In this document: in pieces, positions 52,600-62,313 of the stretch
How the letters are laid out: each line of letters begins with the position of its first letter
How positions within the stretch are numbered: position 1 is the first letter of the stretch
Assembly: GCA_003228115.1 (NCBI GenBank)
Contig: QEVV01000010.1
Coordinates: 1-64,000, forward strand
DNA: 64,000 nt
Origin: Chloroflexota bacterium
GTDB lineage: Bacteria; Chloroflexota; Dehalococcoidia; Lucifugimonadales; SAR202-VII-2
Reading direction: 5' to 3'
Program-made: the position numbers and the translations under genes
The notes under the pieces: model-generated
Told to the model about the DNA's origin: nothing
Database searches by the model: none
The model's input: the letters and a program-made list of their open reading frames with translations, nothing else

Positions 52600-53589
52600 A
52601 TGCTCAAACCTCGTGTGTTTGTCACTCGGCGCATCGCTCAAGAGGCTTTGGACTTGCTCCAAGAGCATACAGAGCTGGTGCTCTGGCCCAAGACTCTGGC
52701 TCCCCCAAACCATATCCTCCTGCATGAGGCGAGCCTGTCCCACGGGATCCTGACGACCGTGGAAGATACCGTTGACGCCGCACTGATAGACGCCTCGCCC
52801 AGCTTGAAGGTGATCAGCCAGATAGCTGTGGGCTATGACAACGTAGATGTAGCAGCGGCGACTGAGCGAGGCATTCCTGTAGGCAATACGCCTGGTGTGC
52901 TATCCAAGACTACAGCGGACTTGGCCTTCGCGTTGCTGATGGCGGTGGCCCGGCGGGTGGTGGAGGGGGACAGGTATGTTCGGCAGGGGAAGTGGCTGGG
53001 TTGGCATCCGTCCTTGCTGGCAGGGGCCGACATCCATGATGCCACGTTGGGCATTGTGGGACTGGGAAAAATTGGTCTGGAAATGGCGCGCCGAGGGCGC
53101 GGCTTTGATATGAACGTCCTGTATAACAGCCGCACTCGGGCACCTGAAATCGAGGCTGAACACGGCCTTACCTATGTCCCCGAACTGATCAACCTTCTGG
53201 GTGAGGCGGACTTCGTGTCGCTGCATGTGCCGTTGACGTCTGAAACGCGCCATCTCATTGGCGAAGTAGCGTTGGCAGCCATGAAGCCAACCGCCTTTCT
53301 CATTAATACGACCCGAGGGCCGGTTGTTGATCAGGGCGCTCTTTATGAAGCTCTGAAGAGTGGAGTGATAGCCGGGGCGGCACTGGACGTGACAGACCCA
53401 GAACCCATGGACGTCAATGACCCCTTGCTTACTTTGGAGAACGTGGTTGTTGCGCCCCATATAGGCAGCTCTAGCGTAACCACCCGTACTCGCATGGCAA
53501 TGATGGCGGCAGAGAACCTGCTGGCCGGCCTCAGAGGGGACGTGCCGACCCACTGCGTCAACCGCGACGCGTTGGGGGCCAGAGGCTAG
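52600..53589 (+). CDS. gyaR: D-2-hydroxyacid dehydrogenase (glyoxylate reductase-like)
   Basis: A 329-residue NAD(P)-dependent enzyme, converting glyoxylate/glycolate or hydroxypyruvate/glycerate. Nucleotide motif GLGKIG, catalytic Arg in NTTRGPVVD, Glu in DPEP and His in PHIGSSS are all present. ATG 52600 after AGGAG. The Asn/Ser at the end of beta 2 (YNSRTR) suggests NADP. Nearby glycine-cleavage genes fit a link to C2 metabolism but not closely. Confidence 0.9.
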   Translation: MLKPRVFVTRRIAQEALDLLQEHTELVLWPKTLAPPNHILLHEASLSHGILTTVEDTVDAALIDASPSLKVISQIAVGYDNVDVAAATERGIPVGNTPGVLSKTTADLAFALLMAVARRVVEGDRYVRQGKWLGWHPSLLAGADIHDATLGIVGLGKIGLEMARRGRGFDMNVLYNSRTRAPEIEAEHGLTYVPELINLLGEADFVSLHVPLTSETRHLIGEVALAAMKPTAFLINTTRGPVVDQGALYEALKSGVIAGAALDVTDPEPMDVNDPLLTLENVVVAPHIGSSSVTTRTRMAMMAAENLLAGLRGDVPTHCVNRDALGARG

Positions 53590-53603
53590 GAAGTTCTTTC
53601 CCC

Positions 53604-54788
53604 CTAGGCTGGCTGGAGGGCGAAGATGTCTTCCAGATGGAAGAAGCGCACAGCATTCTCGATTGTCATCTTGCGCTTCTCATCTTCGGGGACACCGTCA
53701 AAGATGTTGTCTATGATGCCCTCTGAGTTGGGCCACTCCGACTCCTGATGGGGGAAGTCAGTTGCCCAAATAAGCCGGTCGATGTTGACATGGTGCCGCA
53801 TTTCCACGCCCACCTTGTCGTCCTGGAAGCCCCAGTAGAAATTCTCGCGCATGTACTCGCTGGGCAGTCCCTTCTTCAAAGGGGTCCAGCCCAACATCTC
53901 AGCCGTCCATTTCCAATGCCGCTTGTATCGAGTATCGCCCTGTTCCATGAAGAACGGCACCCAGCCCAGCTGATTCTCGGCAAGGTCGATGACTAGGTTG
54001 GGGAAGCGGTCGAAGAGACCGGATAGCACCAGTTGAACTGCATTGATTCCGGCAGCCCTTCCAAAGCGTGCCACCTGGAGTACGAGGTCCGTGTGCTTCA
54101 GGATTTCCTTGTCCTCCTTGGGCCAACGATAGACAGGGCCAGGGAGCAAAGAGCGATCGATGTCGACGTGTATGCACACCGGCATTTCCATATCTAATGA
54201 TGCAGCCCAGAAGCGGTCGTCCTCTGGCGATGGGTGGGGGAAGCCACTGGGGAAGGCGCTGATGACAACGGTGCGAAATCCCTGCTTCTTGAGGCGCTCC
54301 AGGTCGGCGATGGCATCATCGAGATTGGTGGCCGGGATCACCCCAACCCCGATCAAGCGGTCGGGGTTTACGGAGCAGTACTCTTCCGCCAGCCAGTCAT
54401 TCCAGCCTCGGACAACGGCGCGGTAAGCGTCGGGGTCCTTGATGTTGCGCCAAAACTTCGGGCCCGTGACCTGGCCGGGGAACAAGATCTCAGCGCCGAT
54501 ACCGTCCGCGTCCATTTCCTTGACTCGCTGGGCAGCCGGGCCCGTGCCGGGAGTGTTGTCGTAGGTCTGACCTAGCGGTTGCCAGTTTTCGCGGCCTTTG
54601 CCGCCATAGAGATCGAACGGGAACTCTGTCGGCGGCGCTCCTTCAATGACCAGCGCGTCCGAGCCGTTCGCCATCCGCAGCCTCCTGGGGGCGCGGTCGC
54701 GGAACTTGGGGTCAATGCGATGGGTCCACCGCTCCGGAGAAGTCTCCAAATGGGAGTCGCCGGAAATCCAGCGGTATTCAAAGTCCAT
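53604..54788 (-). CDS. Amidohydrolase family protein (ACMSD-like), paralogue 4
   Basis: A 394-residue Amidohydrolase_2 protein. ATG 54788 follows GGAGACC. N-terminal ISGDSHLETSPERW, strand-5 CIHVDID, the NLVIDLAENQLGWVPFFMEQ segment, and ATDFPHQESEWPNS with the catalytic Asp. It differs from the other three by an acyl-type insert around FPFDLYGGKGRENW. Substrate unknown. Convergent with gyaR, with only a 14-base gap. Confidence 0.87.
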   Translation of the reverse strand: MDFEYRWISGDSHLETSPERWTHRIDPKFRDRAPRRLRMANGSDALVIEGAPPTEFPFDLYGGKGRENWQPLGQTYDNTPGTGPAAQRVKEMDADGIGAEILFPGQVTGPKFWRNIKDPDAYRAVVRGWNDWLAEEYCSVNPDRLIGVGVIPATNLDDAIADLERLKKQGFRTVVISAFPSGFPHPSPEDDRFWAASLDMEMPVCIHVDIDRSLLPGPVYRWPKEDKEILKHTDLVLQVARFGRAAGINAVQLVLSGLFDRFPNLVIDLAENQLGWVPFFMEQGDTRYKRHWKWTAEMLGWTPLKKGLPSEYMRENFYWGFQDDKVGVEMRHHVNIDRLIWATDFPHQESEWPNSEGIIDNIFDGVPEDEKRKMTIENAVRFFHLEDIFALQPA

Positions 54789-55114
54789 GGTAGGTCTCCA
54801 TAGGCGGATGAGTGTCCAATAGCCTTGTCCCAAAAGCTAGCAGCGAGCCGTGGACTCGTCAAGGTGCGCGTGCATCAATGGGCGATTTGTCGTTCTGAGC
54901 GGAGCGAAGAACCTTGCTAGTTAAAGCCCCAGCGGAGAAGCTAGAAGGCTGACTCCCCTTTGGATCAACCCCTGTTCTAGGGTGACTCACTGCCTCTACG
55001 GGTCGATTGCGACAGGGCCCGGGCCTCCGTGGAGGAGAGAGGGCCGGTCTGAGACACGGCCCCTACCGAACGCTCCTTGCAAGCCAGAAGGCAAGCCAGA
55101 AGTCGTAGATCGTT
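54789..55114 (+). other. Intergenic region with dispersed repeat
   Basis: About 325 bases without a gene-like frame. 54889-54918 holds a shorter copy of the GGAGCG-type repeat. The rest is G/A-rich with no obvious terminator. Confidence 0.4.
54889..54918. repeat. Short copy of the GGAGCG-type dispersed repeat
   Basis: Begins TGTCGTTCTGAGCGGAGCG and ends AGAACCTTGC. It has the same outline as the element at 24564-24610 but lacks one GGAGCG unit. Confidence 0.5.
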
Positions 55115-56062
55115 CTACTGGGCACGGGACTTCCCTCCGCCCGCTGCGGCGTTCCCTGCGTCCTCAGCGCGAAATTCCTCAAGTGCTTCCGCCAGATCCG
55201 GGGGTAGCGGCGACTCAAATTCCATCCATTTGCTTGACGAAGGTTGGCGGAAACTCAAGCGGAAAGCATGGAGAAAGTGCCGCGGCACCAGGCGGGGGCG
55301 TCGAGAGTACAGGGCGTCTCCGACGAGCGGGTGGCCCAGGTGCGTCATATGGACGCGTATCTGGTGCGTACGCCCTGTCCGTGGGGCCGCCTCCACCAGG
55401 GCGAAGGGTCCAATGTCTTCCAACACCTTGTAACGGGTCAGAGAGTCCCTGCCGCCCGCGACGACGGCCATGCGCTTTCGGTAGCCGGGGTCGCGGGCAA
55501 TGGGTGCGTCGACGACGCCCGATTCGGGAGGGTGGCCCCATACCAACGCGAGGTATCCCTTTTCTACTTCTCTTTGCTTTAACTGAGCCGATAGCGAAAT
55601 GTGGGCCATCTGATTCTTGGCGACCATGATTAGACCGGAGGTGTCTTTGTCCAAGCGGTGGACGATCCCGGGCCGCGTTTCGCCTCCGATGCCCTGCAGG
55701 TCGGGGCAAAGGGCCAGCAGCGCATTGACCAGAGTTCCGGTTGGGTGGCCCGGAGCGGGATGGACGGTTAGCCCCGCCGGCTTGTCCACGACCAATAAGT
55801 CAGAATCCTGATATACGACCGAAAGGGGAATGTCCTCAGCGATCAAGTCCACCGGCAGAGGCGGAGGAATCACCACCGTTATCACGTCTTCTGGCCGAAC
55901 TTTATGCGAGGGTCTGGCTGGCTTTCCGTTCAGCGTAACAAGGTCACGGCGCATCAAGTCTTGGAGCTGAGAGCGGGAAAGGTCGGGACAACGGTCGGTA
56001 AGGAAGCGATCCAGTCTGGCTTCTTCTTCGAGGGCCAGAAAGTCCCGGTGTTCGCCGTTCAC
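55115..56062 (-). CDS. rluD: RNA pseudouridine synthase, RluD/RluA family
   Basis: A 315-residue enzyme converting U to pseudouridine in 23S rRNA. An N-terminal S4 domain (RLDRFLTDRCPDLSRSQLQ) is followed by HRLDKDTSGL with the catalytic Asp, and RTGRTHQIRVHMTHLGHPLVGD. GTG 56062 overlaps the lspA stop (GTGA), giving coupled translation. Last gene of the seven-gene minus-strand operon. Confidence 0.93.
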   Translation of the reverse strand: MNGEHRDFLALEEEARLDRFLTDRCPDLSRSQLQDLMRRDLVTLNGKPARPSHKVRPEDVITVVIPPPLPVDLIAEDIPLSVVYQDSDLLVVDKPAGLTVHPAPGHPTGTLVNALLALCPDLQGIGGETRPGIVHRLDKDTSGLIMVAKNQMAHISLSAQLKQREVEKGYLALVWGHPPESGVVDAPIARDPGYRKRMAVVAGGRDSLTRYKVLEDIGPFALVEAAPRTGRTHQIRVHMTHLGHPLVGDALYSRRPRLVPRHFLHAFRLSFRQPSSSKWMEFESPLPPDLAEALEEFRAEDAGNAAAGGGKSRAQ

Positions 56063-56580
56063 GGCCCATCGCTAAAGGTGGTCCCCTGGCCCGCTATGTT
56101 GGTCCATCCACCGGGCTCAGCTTTCGGTTCCTTCTGGCCAGGCTGATAGAGGATCCACAGGAGGATTGCGACTCCGGTTACAACGGCAGCGTCAGCCAGG
56201 TTGAAAATGGGCCAGGGACCCACATCGATAAAGTCGACCACGGACCCTAGGCGCACTCGATCGGCCAAGTTGCCCAGTGCCCCGCCCAGAAGCATGCCAA
56301 GGCTAAGCAGGGGCAGCATGCCCGGCATGGTGTGGCGGCGGAAGTACCAAACCATCACCGATATCCCAATAATGGACGTCACAGTGAGCAGCATTCCCCT
56401 GTCCCGAAACAGACCGAAGGCGACCCCAGTATTGCGTACGAAGGTCAGGCGGAAGAAACCCTGCTTGGGAATGGACTCGCCGGGATACATCGTGGCATCA
56501 ATCAATACCTTCACGCCTTGGTCTATCCCAAAAACGACCAGTGCAAAAAGCAGAATCAGCGCCCACTGACGGATATTCAT
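56059..56580 (-). CDS. lspA: Signal peptidase II
   Basis: A 173-residue membrane aspartyl protease that cleaves prolipoproteins. Four helices; catalytic Asp residues in GNLADRV and FNLADAAVV. RNTGVAFG is conserved in the family. ATG 56580 is preferred over TTG 56592. It serves the lipoproteins seen in this window. Fits between ribH and rluD. Confidence 0.94.
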   Translation of the reverse strand: MNIRQWALILLFALVVFGIDQGVKVLIDATMYPGESIPKQGFFRLTFVRNTGVAFGLFRDRGMLLTVTSIIGISVMVWYFRRHTMPGMLPLLSLGMLLGGALGNLADRVRLGSVVDFIDVGPWPIFNLADAAVVTGVAILLWILYQPGQKEPKAEPGGWTNIAGQGTTFSDGP

Positions 56581-56685
56581 GAGGAGATGCAACGAGTGCA
56601 GCTAAAGCAGGGCCTGGATTCCTTCGCATCGCTGGTGAAGTTCAGCAGTAGATGCGACTTGGCGGCCTTAGCCTAGTGGCGGTTG

Positions 56686-57291
56686 CTAATCCTCCATGCT
56701 GCGTAACTCTCGCAGGAGGTTAACCATTTCGATAGCGCCGAGGGCGGCATCGTAGCCCTTGTTGCCGGCATGACCGCCGGCCCTATCAAGGGCTTGCTGC
56801 TCGTCGTAGGTCGTGAGTAGTCCGAAAAGTACGGGAACGCCGGTTTCCCGGGAAACGGCCTCGATTCCCAGAGCGGCCTGTCCTGCCACATATTCGAAGT
56901 GTGCGGTCTCACCCTTGATCACGGCCCCAACACAGACCACAGCATGCCAAAGGCCAGTACTGGCGAGAACGCGGGCCGTTTGAGGTATCTCAAAGCAGCC
57001 GGGGACCCAGGCGACGCGTATATCATCACTTTCGACGCCGTGCTCTCCCAAGGCGCTCACCGCTCCGTCTACAAGGCGTCTGGCAATATCTTGGTGAAAA
57101 CGGGAGGCTACGACCGCGACTCTGAGCCCGTCGCCGTTCAGGCTGCCCTGCACCTCTTCGGGGGCGGAGTCAGCGGAGTCAGAGGAAGGGCGGGGTTCTG
57201 AAGGAGGAAACGGCGCAGTACCGCTGCCCCCCTGAGGTGGGAGCGGTTTGCTGTCAGGGGTATCTGGCGGTTGAGTAATTGTCTGATCCAA
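56686..57291 (-). CDS. ribH: 6,7-dimethyl-8-ribityllumazine synthase
   Basis: Lumazine synthase, next-to-last riboflavin step. The fold starts at about residue 55 (LRVAVVASRFHQDIARRLVDGA), with GAVIKGETAHFEYV and the catalytic His region. An N-terminal Pro/Ser-rich tail of about 50 residues is unusual; the rest is normal length. It lies 13 bases after ribBA. Confidence 0.93.
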   Translation of the reverse strand: MDQTITQPPDTPDSKPLPPQGGSGTAPFPPSEPRPSSDSADSAPEEVQGSLNGDGLRVAVVASRFHQDIARRLVDGAVSALGEHGVESDDIRVAWVPGCFEIPQTARVLASTGLWHAVVCVGAVIKGETAHFEYVAGQAALGIEAVSRETGVPVLFGLLTTYDEQQALDRAGGHAGNKGYDAALGAIEMVNLLRELRSMED

Positions 57292-57304
57292 TGTAAGGCT
57301 TCCT

Positions 57305-58510
57305 CTAGTCGGCTACGTCCAATAGATGACCAAGCTTAACTCGTTTGGTCTCCATATACCGGCGGTTCTCTTCATGTTCTTTGGCGACAATGGGTACGCG
57401 CTCGACCATGGTGAGCCCGTACCCCTCAAGCCCAATGACCTTGCGAGGGTTGTTGGTGAGAAATCGAAAGTTCTTAACGCCTAGGTCCAGCAGGATTTGA
57501 GCACCCACACCGTAGTGCCGCAAGTCCGGAGCAAAGCCCAGGCTTTCGTTGGCTTCGACAGTGTCCATGCCGTTGTCCTGCAGAGCATAAGCCCGGATCT
57601 TGTTATGCAGCCCAATACCCCGGCCCTCCTGTCTCATGTAGAGGAAGACCCCGCGCTCACTCTCTTGGATGGCTTTCATAGCGAGACGCATTTGCTCGCC
57701 GCAGTCGCACCGAATGCTGCCGAAGGTATCGCCGGTCAGACATTCGCTGTGTACCCGGACCAGCACGGGCTCCTCGCCAGCGACATCCCCTTTGACCAAG
57801 GCTACGTGTTGGTCCGGGTCCACTTTGCTTTTGTACGCTACGGCGGTGAACTCCCCATACTCCGTCGGTAGGCGAGCTTCCGCCACTCTTTCTATAAGAG
57901 TCTCGTGTGCTAGGCGGTAGGCGATGATCTGGGCGACGCTGATGATTTTAATGTCATGCCGCTCAGAGAATGCCTCCAAACGGGCCATGCGGGCCATGGA
58001 GCCATCTTCGTCCATGATCTCGCAGATAACGCCAGCTGGAGCCAGTCCTGCCAGGTTGCAAAGATCCACGACGGCTTCCGTCTGTCCTGCCCGGACGAGA
58101 ACTCCGCCCTCCTGGTAGCGCAGGGGAAAGATATGGCCGGGGCGGGCAAGGTCTTCTGGTTGGGTGGAGGGGTCAACCATCGCCCGGATGGTAGCGGCGC
58201 GGTCATAAGCAGAGATGCCGGTAGTGGCCCCTTCTATGATGTCCACTGAGACAGTGAAGGCCGTGCCAAAGGTGGCAGTGTTTTTATCAACCATCATTGG
58301 AAGTCGCAACTCTTCCAGTCGCTCCCCCGTGAGGGAGATGCAAATGAGGCCGCGGCCATGGGTAGCCATGAAGTTAATGGCTTCCGGGGTTGCCCATTGA
58401 CCGGCGATTGCGAGGTCACCCTCGTTTTCGCGGCCTTCGTCATCGACGATGATGGCAAATTTGCCCCATCGCATATCCTCGATGACTTCTTCAACGGTGG
58501 CCAGTGCCAT
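57305..58510 (-). CDS. ribBA: Bifunctional DHBP synthase / GTP cyclohydrolase II
   Basis: A 401-residue fusion. The N-terminal DHBP synthase part has DDEGRENEGDL and DRAATIRAM; the C-terminal GTP cyclohydrolase II part has RVHSECLTGD and the zinc-binding SIRCDCGEQM, then RQEGRGIGLHNK. Both active sites look intact. It supplies both substrates of riboflavin synthesis. 17 bases after ribE. Confidence 0.96.
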   Translation of the reverse strand: MALATVEEVIEDMRWGKFAIIVDDEGRENEGDLAIAGQWATPEAINFMATHGRGLICISLTGERLEELRLPMMVDKNTATFGTAFTVSVDIIEGATTGISAYDRAATIRAMVDPSTQPEDLARPGHIFPLRYQEGGVLVRAGQTEAVVDLCNLAGLAPAGVICEIMDEDGSMARMARLEAFSERHDIKIISVAQIIAYRLAHETLIERVAEARLPTEYGEFTAVAYKSKVDPDQHVALVKGDVAGEEPVLVRVHSECLTGDTFGSIRCDCGEQMRLAMKAIQESERGVFLYMRQEGRGIGLHNKIRAYALQDNGMDTVEANESLGFAPDLRHYGVGAQILLDLGVKNFRFLTNNPRKVIGLEGYGLTMVERVPIVAKEHEENRRYMETKRVKLGHLLDVAD

Positions 58511-58527
58511 GCTTTCCCTCCGGCTTA

Positions 58528-59112
58528 TCAGCGACGGGTTTCAGCCAGTAGCCGCTCGACGTATTTGGCCAGGATGTCCACTTCCAAGTTTACCATATCA
58601 CCCTCATGCTTCTCGCCCAAAATCGTCTCGCGGTACGTAGTAGGGATGACGGATACAGTAAAGGTGTCCTCTTGAATGTCCACTACGGTCAGGCTAATCC
58701 CGTCGACGGCAATGAATCCTTTAGGGGCGATGTACCTCATGAGGGCTGATGGTGTGCTGAAGCGAATGATTCGGGAATTGCCTTCCGGGGTGACCCCTAT
58801 GATATCCGCAGTTCCGTCCACGTGGCCTTGAACGATATGGCCCCCTAGGCGGTCGGTGACCGCCAGTGGCCGCTCCAGATTGACTCCGCTCCCCGCCGCC
58901 AACTGACCAAGATTGGTGCGCCGCAGGGTTTCTGGAGTGACCTCTACAGAGAAATTCTCACTACCTATGGATGTGGCAGTCAGGCACGTCCCGTTTACAG
59001 CGATGCTTCCACCCAGCGTTAGATCGTCAAGGGTTTTTCGGGCGGCGATGGTCAGCGTAGACTTTTCTACCGAAAGCAAATGACCTATCTCTTCAACAAT
59101 ACCGGTGAACAT
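58528..59112 (-). CDS. ribE: Riboflavin synthase, alpha subunit
   Basis: A 194-residue protein with two lumazine-binding repeats: MFTGIVEEIG at the start, GSIAVNGTCLT in the first, DGISLTVVDI in the second. It makes riboflavin from two lumazine molecules. Its ATG overlaps the ribD stop (TAATG). Confidence 0.95.
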   Translation of the reverse strand: MFTGIVEEIGHLLSVEKSTLTIAARKTLDDLTLGGSIAVNGTCLTATSIGSENFSVEVTPETLRRTNLGQLAAGSGVNLERPLAVTDRLGGHIVQGHVDGTADIIGVTPEGNSRIIRFSTPSALMRYIAPKGFIAVDGISLTVVDIQEDTFTVSVIPTTYRETILGEKHEGDMVNLEVDILAKYVERLLAETRR

Positions 59113-60227
59113 TATTGTCCGCCCGCCTTCTTGATGGGATAACCCGCAATGAAGACATCACCTCCGAACACCTCAATGGTAGTTCGTTCAAGGCGTAAGG
59201 CTTCGCTCATGCGGGTGGCGCCTCTGCCGCTCACAGGTGAGGGAGAAGACGCTCCGCCGATGATAGTGGGCGAAACAAAAGCTAGCACTTTGTCAACGAA
59301 ACCAAGGTCGAAGAGCGAGCCCAGCAACCTGCCTCCCCCTTCCACCATAACTCCAGTTATATCACGCTCCGCTAGGGTCTGCAGGAGATCACCCAAGTCC
59401 ACGCCACCATGGGTGGAGGGGGCAACAAGTAGGATGTCGGCTCCACCTTCCTCTAGGCTGTGGCGCCGAGTCGCTTCGACATCCACTGCGGCTATAAGCG
59501 TCTGGCCTGCTTCTCTAAGAAGGCGGGCGCTAGGTGGCGTTCGGCCATGGCTATCCACCACGATGCGTAGTGGCTGACGAATCGAAGGTGCATCGCCCTG
59601 ACGGAGCGTGAGTTGAGGGTCGTCTTCGATCACAGTATTGACCCCAACCATGATGGCGTCGTACTGACCGCGAAGGGCGTTGGCGTGACTACGGGATGCC
59701 TGAGAGGTGATCCATTTGGAATCGCCGGAGGTTGTCGCTATCTTGCCGTCTAGGCTGGTAGCAAACTTCGCCACTACGAAGGGCCTGCCGGTCTTAATGA
59801 AATGGCTGTAGGCCTCAATGATCTGCTCTGCGCCTTCTTGCCGATCACCACTCTGAACCGTGATGCCTGCATCCGCCATCTCCTTGATCCCCTTGCCGTT
59901 GACCTTTGGATTGGGGTCAACAGCCGCAATGCAGATAGTGCTGATGCCGGCTTCTATGATGGCTTTTGTACAAGGGGGCGTGCGGCCCTGGTGGCAGCAA
60001 GGCTCCAGCGTGGTGAACAGGGTAGCGCCACGAGCCGCCGCTCCGGCGGCCTTCAATGCCACGATTTCCGCATGGTCATCGCCGGGAGGTTGCGTGAAGC
60101 CCTCTCCAACAATGACGCTGTCCTTGATAATTAGAGCGCCAACGGCTGGATTGGGACTTGTCGTTCCCAGCGCGCTGCGAGCCAAGTCAAGGGCCCGCTC
60201 CATTGGAGATGGCGAGGGGGTTGTCAT
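59112..60227 (-). CDS. ribD: Bifunctional deaminase/reductase RibD
   Basis: A 371-residue fusion with N-terminal deaminase (DHAEIVAL, zinc ligands in TLEPCCHQGRTPPC) and C-terminal reductase (KFATSLDGKIAT, EGGGRLLGSLF). Second and third riboflavin steps. 44 bases after ltaE. No FMN riboswitch is seen upstream. Confidence 0.95.
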   Translation of the reverse strand: MTTPSPSPMERALDLARSALGTTSPNPAVGALIIKDSVIVGEGFTQPPGDDHAEIVALKAAGAAARGATLFTTLEPCCHQGRTPPCTKAIIEAGISTICIAAVDPNPKVNGKGIKEMADAGITVQSGDRQEGAEQIIEAYSHFIKTGRPFVVAKFATSLDGKIATTSGDSKWITSQASRSHANALRGQYDAIMVGVNTVIEDDPQLTLRQGDAPSIRQPLRIVVDSHGRTPPSARLLREAGQTLIAAVDVEATRRHSLEEGGADILLVAPSTHGGVDLGDLLQTLAERDITGVMVEGGGRLLGSLFDLGFVDKVLAFVSPTIIGGASSPSPVSGRGATRMSEALRLERTTIEVFGGDVFIAGYPIKKAGGQ

Positions 60228-60271
60228 TACAGGGTAGTCAGGGAGGAGGTCATAAAGTCGTCTTAGACGGG

Positions 60272-61318
60272 CTAGTTGACCCCAGTCCGAATTTTGACGG
60301 CTACTTCTATGACTCCCAGGGCGGTGTCGATATCCTCTGCGCCGATGCCTAGGTGGGTGACCATGCGTATCATCGTTCCGCCTGGCGAACCGGCCTTCAC
60401 GCCGCGCTCTGCCAGGGTCTCAAGGAAGCCCTGAACGTTTCCATCGGCTAGTTCAAAGATGACAATGTTGGTCTGGATACGGGTTGGGTCTACTATGACG
60501 CCGGGTATGTTGGCAAGGCCGTCAGCCAGCAGCCTGGCGTTAGCGTGGTCCTCTGCCAGGCGGTGAGCAGTTGTCTCAAAGGCGACGAGTCCAGCGGCAG
60601 CGAGTATTCCCGCCTGTCTCATGCCCCCGCCCACCATGCGCCGGATGCGGCGGGCCCGGCTGATGAAATCCAGACTGCCGCACAGCAGCGATCCGACAGG
60701 ACAAGATAGGCCTTTGGATAGGCAGAAGAGGACAGTATCGAACGGAGCCACTACGTCGCTTACCGGCAGGCCTAGGTAGGTGGCAGCGTTGAAGACTCGA
60801 GCGCCGTCCAGATGAAGGCTGACTCCGTGCCGCTGGGCAATCTCAGACACGCTTTGGACGTACGCAGGGGGAAGGACCGCGCCGCTGCACCTGTTGTGCG
60901 TATTTTCCAGGCACACGAGCCGGGTAGGGGCAACTGCCAACGCTGCCGGGCGTATGGCCTGATCCAGTTGATCAAGGTCCATTGTTCCGTCAAGGTCGTT
61001 TGGGACCTGACGCATGACAAGGCTGCCCAGAGCGGAAGCTCCGCCAACCTCATAGTAGTAGATATGAGCCTGGTCCCCTAGGACGATTTCTTCGCCTCGT
61101 TGGCAGTGGGTGAGAACGGAAATCAGGTTACCCATCGTGCCGGAGGGAACAAAGAGTGCTGCCTCCTTGCCCGTTAGAGCGGCTGCTGCTTCCTCCAGCC
61201 TGTTGACTGTTGGGTCGTCCCGGTAGCCGTCATCGCCAACCTCGGCCTCGGCCATGGCGCGGCGCATCTCTAGCGTCGGCTCAGTAACAGTGTCGCTGCG
61301 CAAGTCTATGGCTTTCAA
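60272..61318 (-). CDS. ltaE: Low-specificity L-threonine aldolase
   Basis: A 348-residue PLP enzyme cleaving L-threonine or allo-threonine to glycine and acetaldehyde. PLP-binding Lys in [17 protein letters not shown] and [10 protein letters not shown] are conserved. First gene of the riboflavin operon; glycine could feed the nearby gcv system. ATG 61318; upstream of it (61319-61475) is a divergent promoter region. Confidence 0.94.
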   Translation of the reverse strand: MKAIDLRSDTVTEPTLEMRRAMAEAEVGDDGYRDDPTVNRLEEAAAALTGKEAALFVPSGTMGNLISVLTHCQRGEEIVLGDQAHIYYYEVGGASALGSLVMRQVPNDLDGTMDLDQLDQAIRPAALAVAPTRLVCLENTHNRCSGAVLPPAYVQSVSEIAQRHGVSLHLDGARVFNAATYLGLPVSDVVAPFDTVLFCLSKGLSCPVGSLLCGSLDFISRARRIRRMVGGGMRQAGILAAAGLVAFETTAHRLAEDHANARLLADGLANIPGVIVDPTRIQTNIVIFELADGNVQGFLETLAERGVKAGSPGGTMIRMVTHLGIGAEDIDTALGVIEVAVKIRTGVN

Positions 61319-61475
61319 TGTCGCTCCCCGGAGTCGATCCGCCCTATTCTAGCAACGACCGATGGGCAGCGCTACAGGAGGCGCAGCGGTAGCGGGAAGG
61401 CGAGTGCGCCGGAAATTGAAGTGTTGTACCCTTGGCTTTGCATGTTTTAAGGCACTCCTGCCCTATGGGAACTCC

Positions 61476-62156
61476 ATGGTTACTGAGCGTCTAACTTTTC
61501 CTGTCTCCGGAGCCAGTCTGGAAGGGGCATTGCATCTTCCAGAAGGTGTGGGGCCGTTTCCGGGCGTCGTTATCTGCCACCCGCACCCTCATTTCGGCGG
61601 CTCCATGGACAACAACGTTGTGATTGGTCTCTGCGATGGACTGGTGCGGTCTGGCATTGCTGCTTTGAGGTTCAACTACCGCGGCATCGGTCTCAGCGAG
61701 GGGTCGACGAACGCAGACGGGCAAGACATCCAGGATGCTGTTTCGGCGCTCCGTTACTTGGGCGAGCGGAGTGAGGTGGACGTGAACCGCCTCGGTATTG
61801 CAGGGTATTCTTTCGGAGGCCGAGTCGCCCTTCGCCTCGCTGCAAGCCAACCCTCCGCTATTTGCGCCGTGGCCTCGGTTGCCTGTCCCACAAAGGACTT
61901 GGAAGACCTTGCAGTGCAAGGCATCACTTTACCCAAGCTCCTGATCAACGGTTCCAGAGATAGAATCGTATCGGTTGAGGAATTCCAGCGTCTGGTACCC
62001 CAATTTCAGGAACCCAAAGAGATCACGGTCATTGAAGGGGCGGACCATTTCTTCTTGGCTAGAGAAGAAGCGTTAGGTGACCTGGCAGGCCAGTTTTTCA
62101 CTCAATGGCTAGCCTTGAGGGTGGAGAGCGAGGAAGGGGTCGTGGTGAGGAAGTAG
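61476..62156 (+). CDS. Alpha/beta hydrolase
   Basis: A 226-residue hydrolase of the dienelactone hydrolase/KANL3-Tex30 type. HPHPHFGGSMDNNVV is the oxyanion region; GYSFGGRVA contains the Ser nucleophile; INGSRDRIV and GADHFF supply Asp and His. ATG 61476 with weak GGGAA. Substrate unknown; divergent from the rib operon. Confidence 0.87.
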   Translation: MVTERLTFPVSGASLEGALHLPEGVGPFPGVVICHPHPHFGGSMDNNVVIGLCDGLVRSGIAALRFNYRGIGLSEGSTNADGQDIQDAVSALRYLGERSEVDVNRLGIAGYSFGGRVALRLAASQPSAICAVASVACPTKDLEDLAVQGITLPKLLINGSRDRIVSVEEFQRLVPQFQEPKEITVIEGADHFFLAREEALGDLAGQFFTQWLALRVESEEGVVVRK

Positions 62157-62313
62157 GGGGCTAGACTTTGGTTTTTTATACCCTTGGCAGGCATACCCTC
62201 CTGCATCAGCGTCGCCCGCCCTTCGTTGTGCCTTCCCATCTATGCCGGTCGAGCATCGTTTGCGCCTACTGCCTTGACACCCCGGGCTATGCTTCTTAGC
62301 ATCCCTTCTCACT

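Noticed and set aside
61319..61475. FMN riboswitch upstream of the riboflavin operon
   Set aside because: No RFN-element core is seen in this gap or in the 44 bases before ribD.
62157..62313. Glycine riboswitch upstream of gcvT
   Set aside because: No tandem aptamer pattern could be recognised by eye in this 157-base gap.
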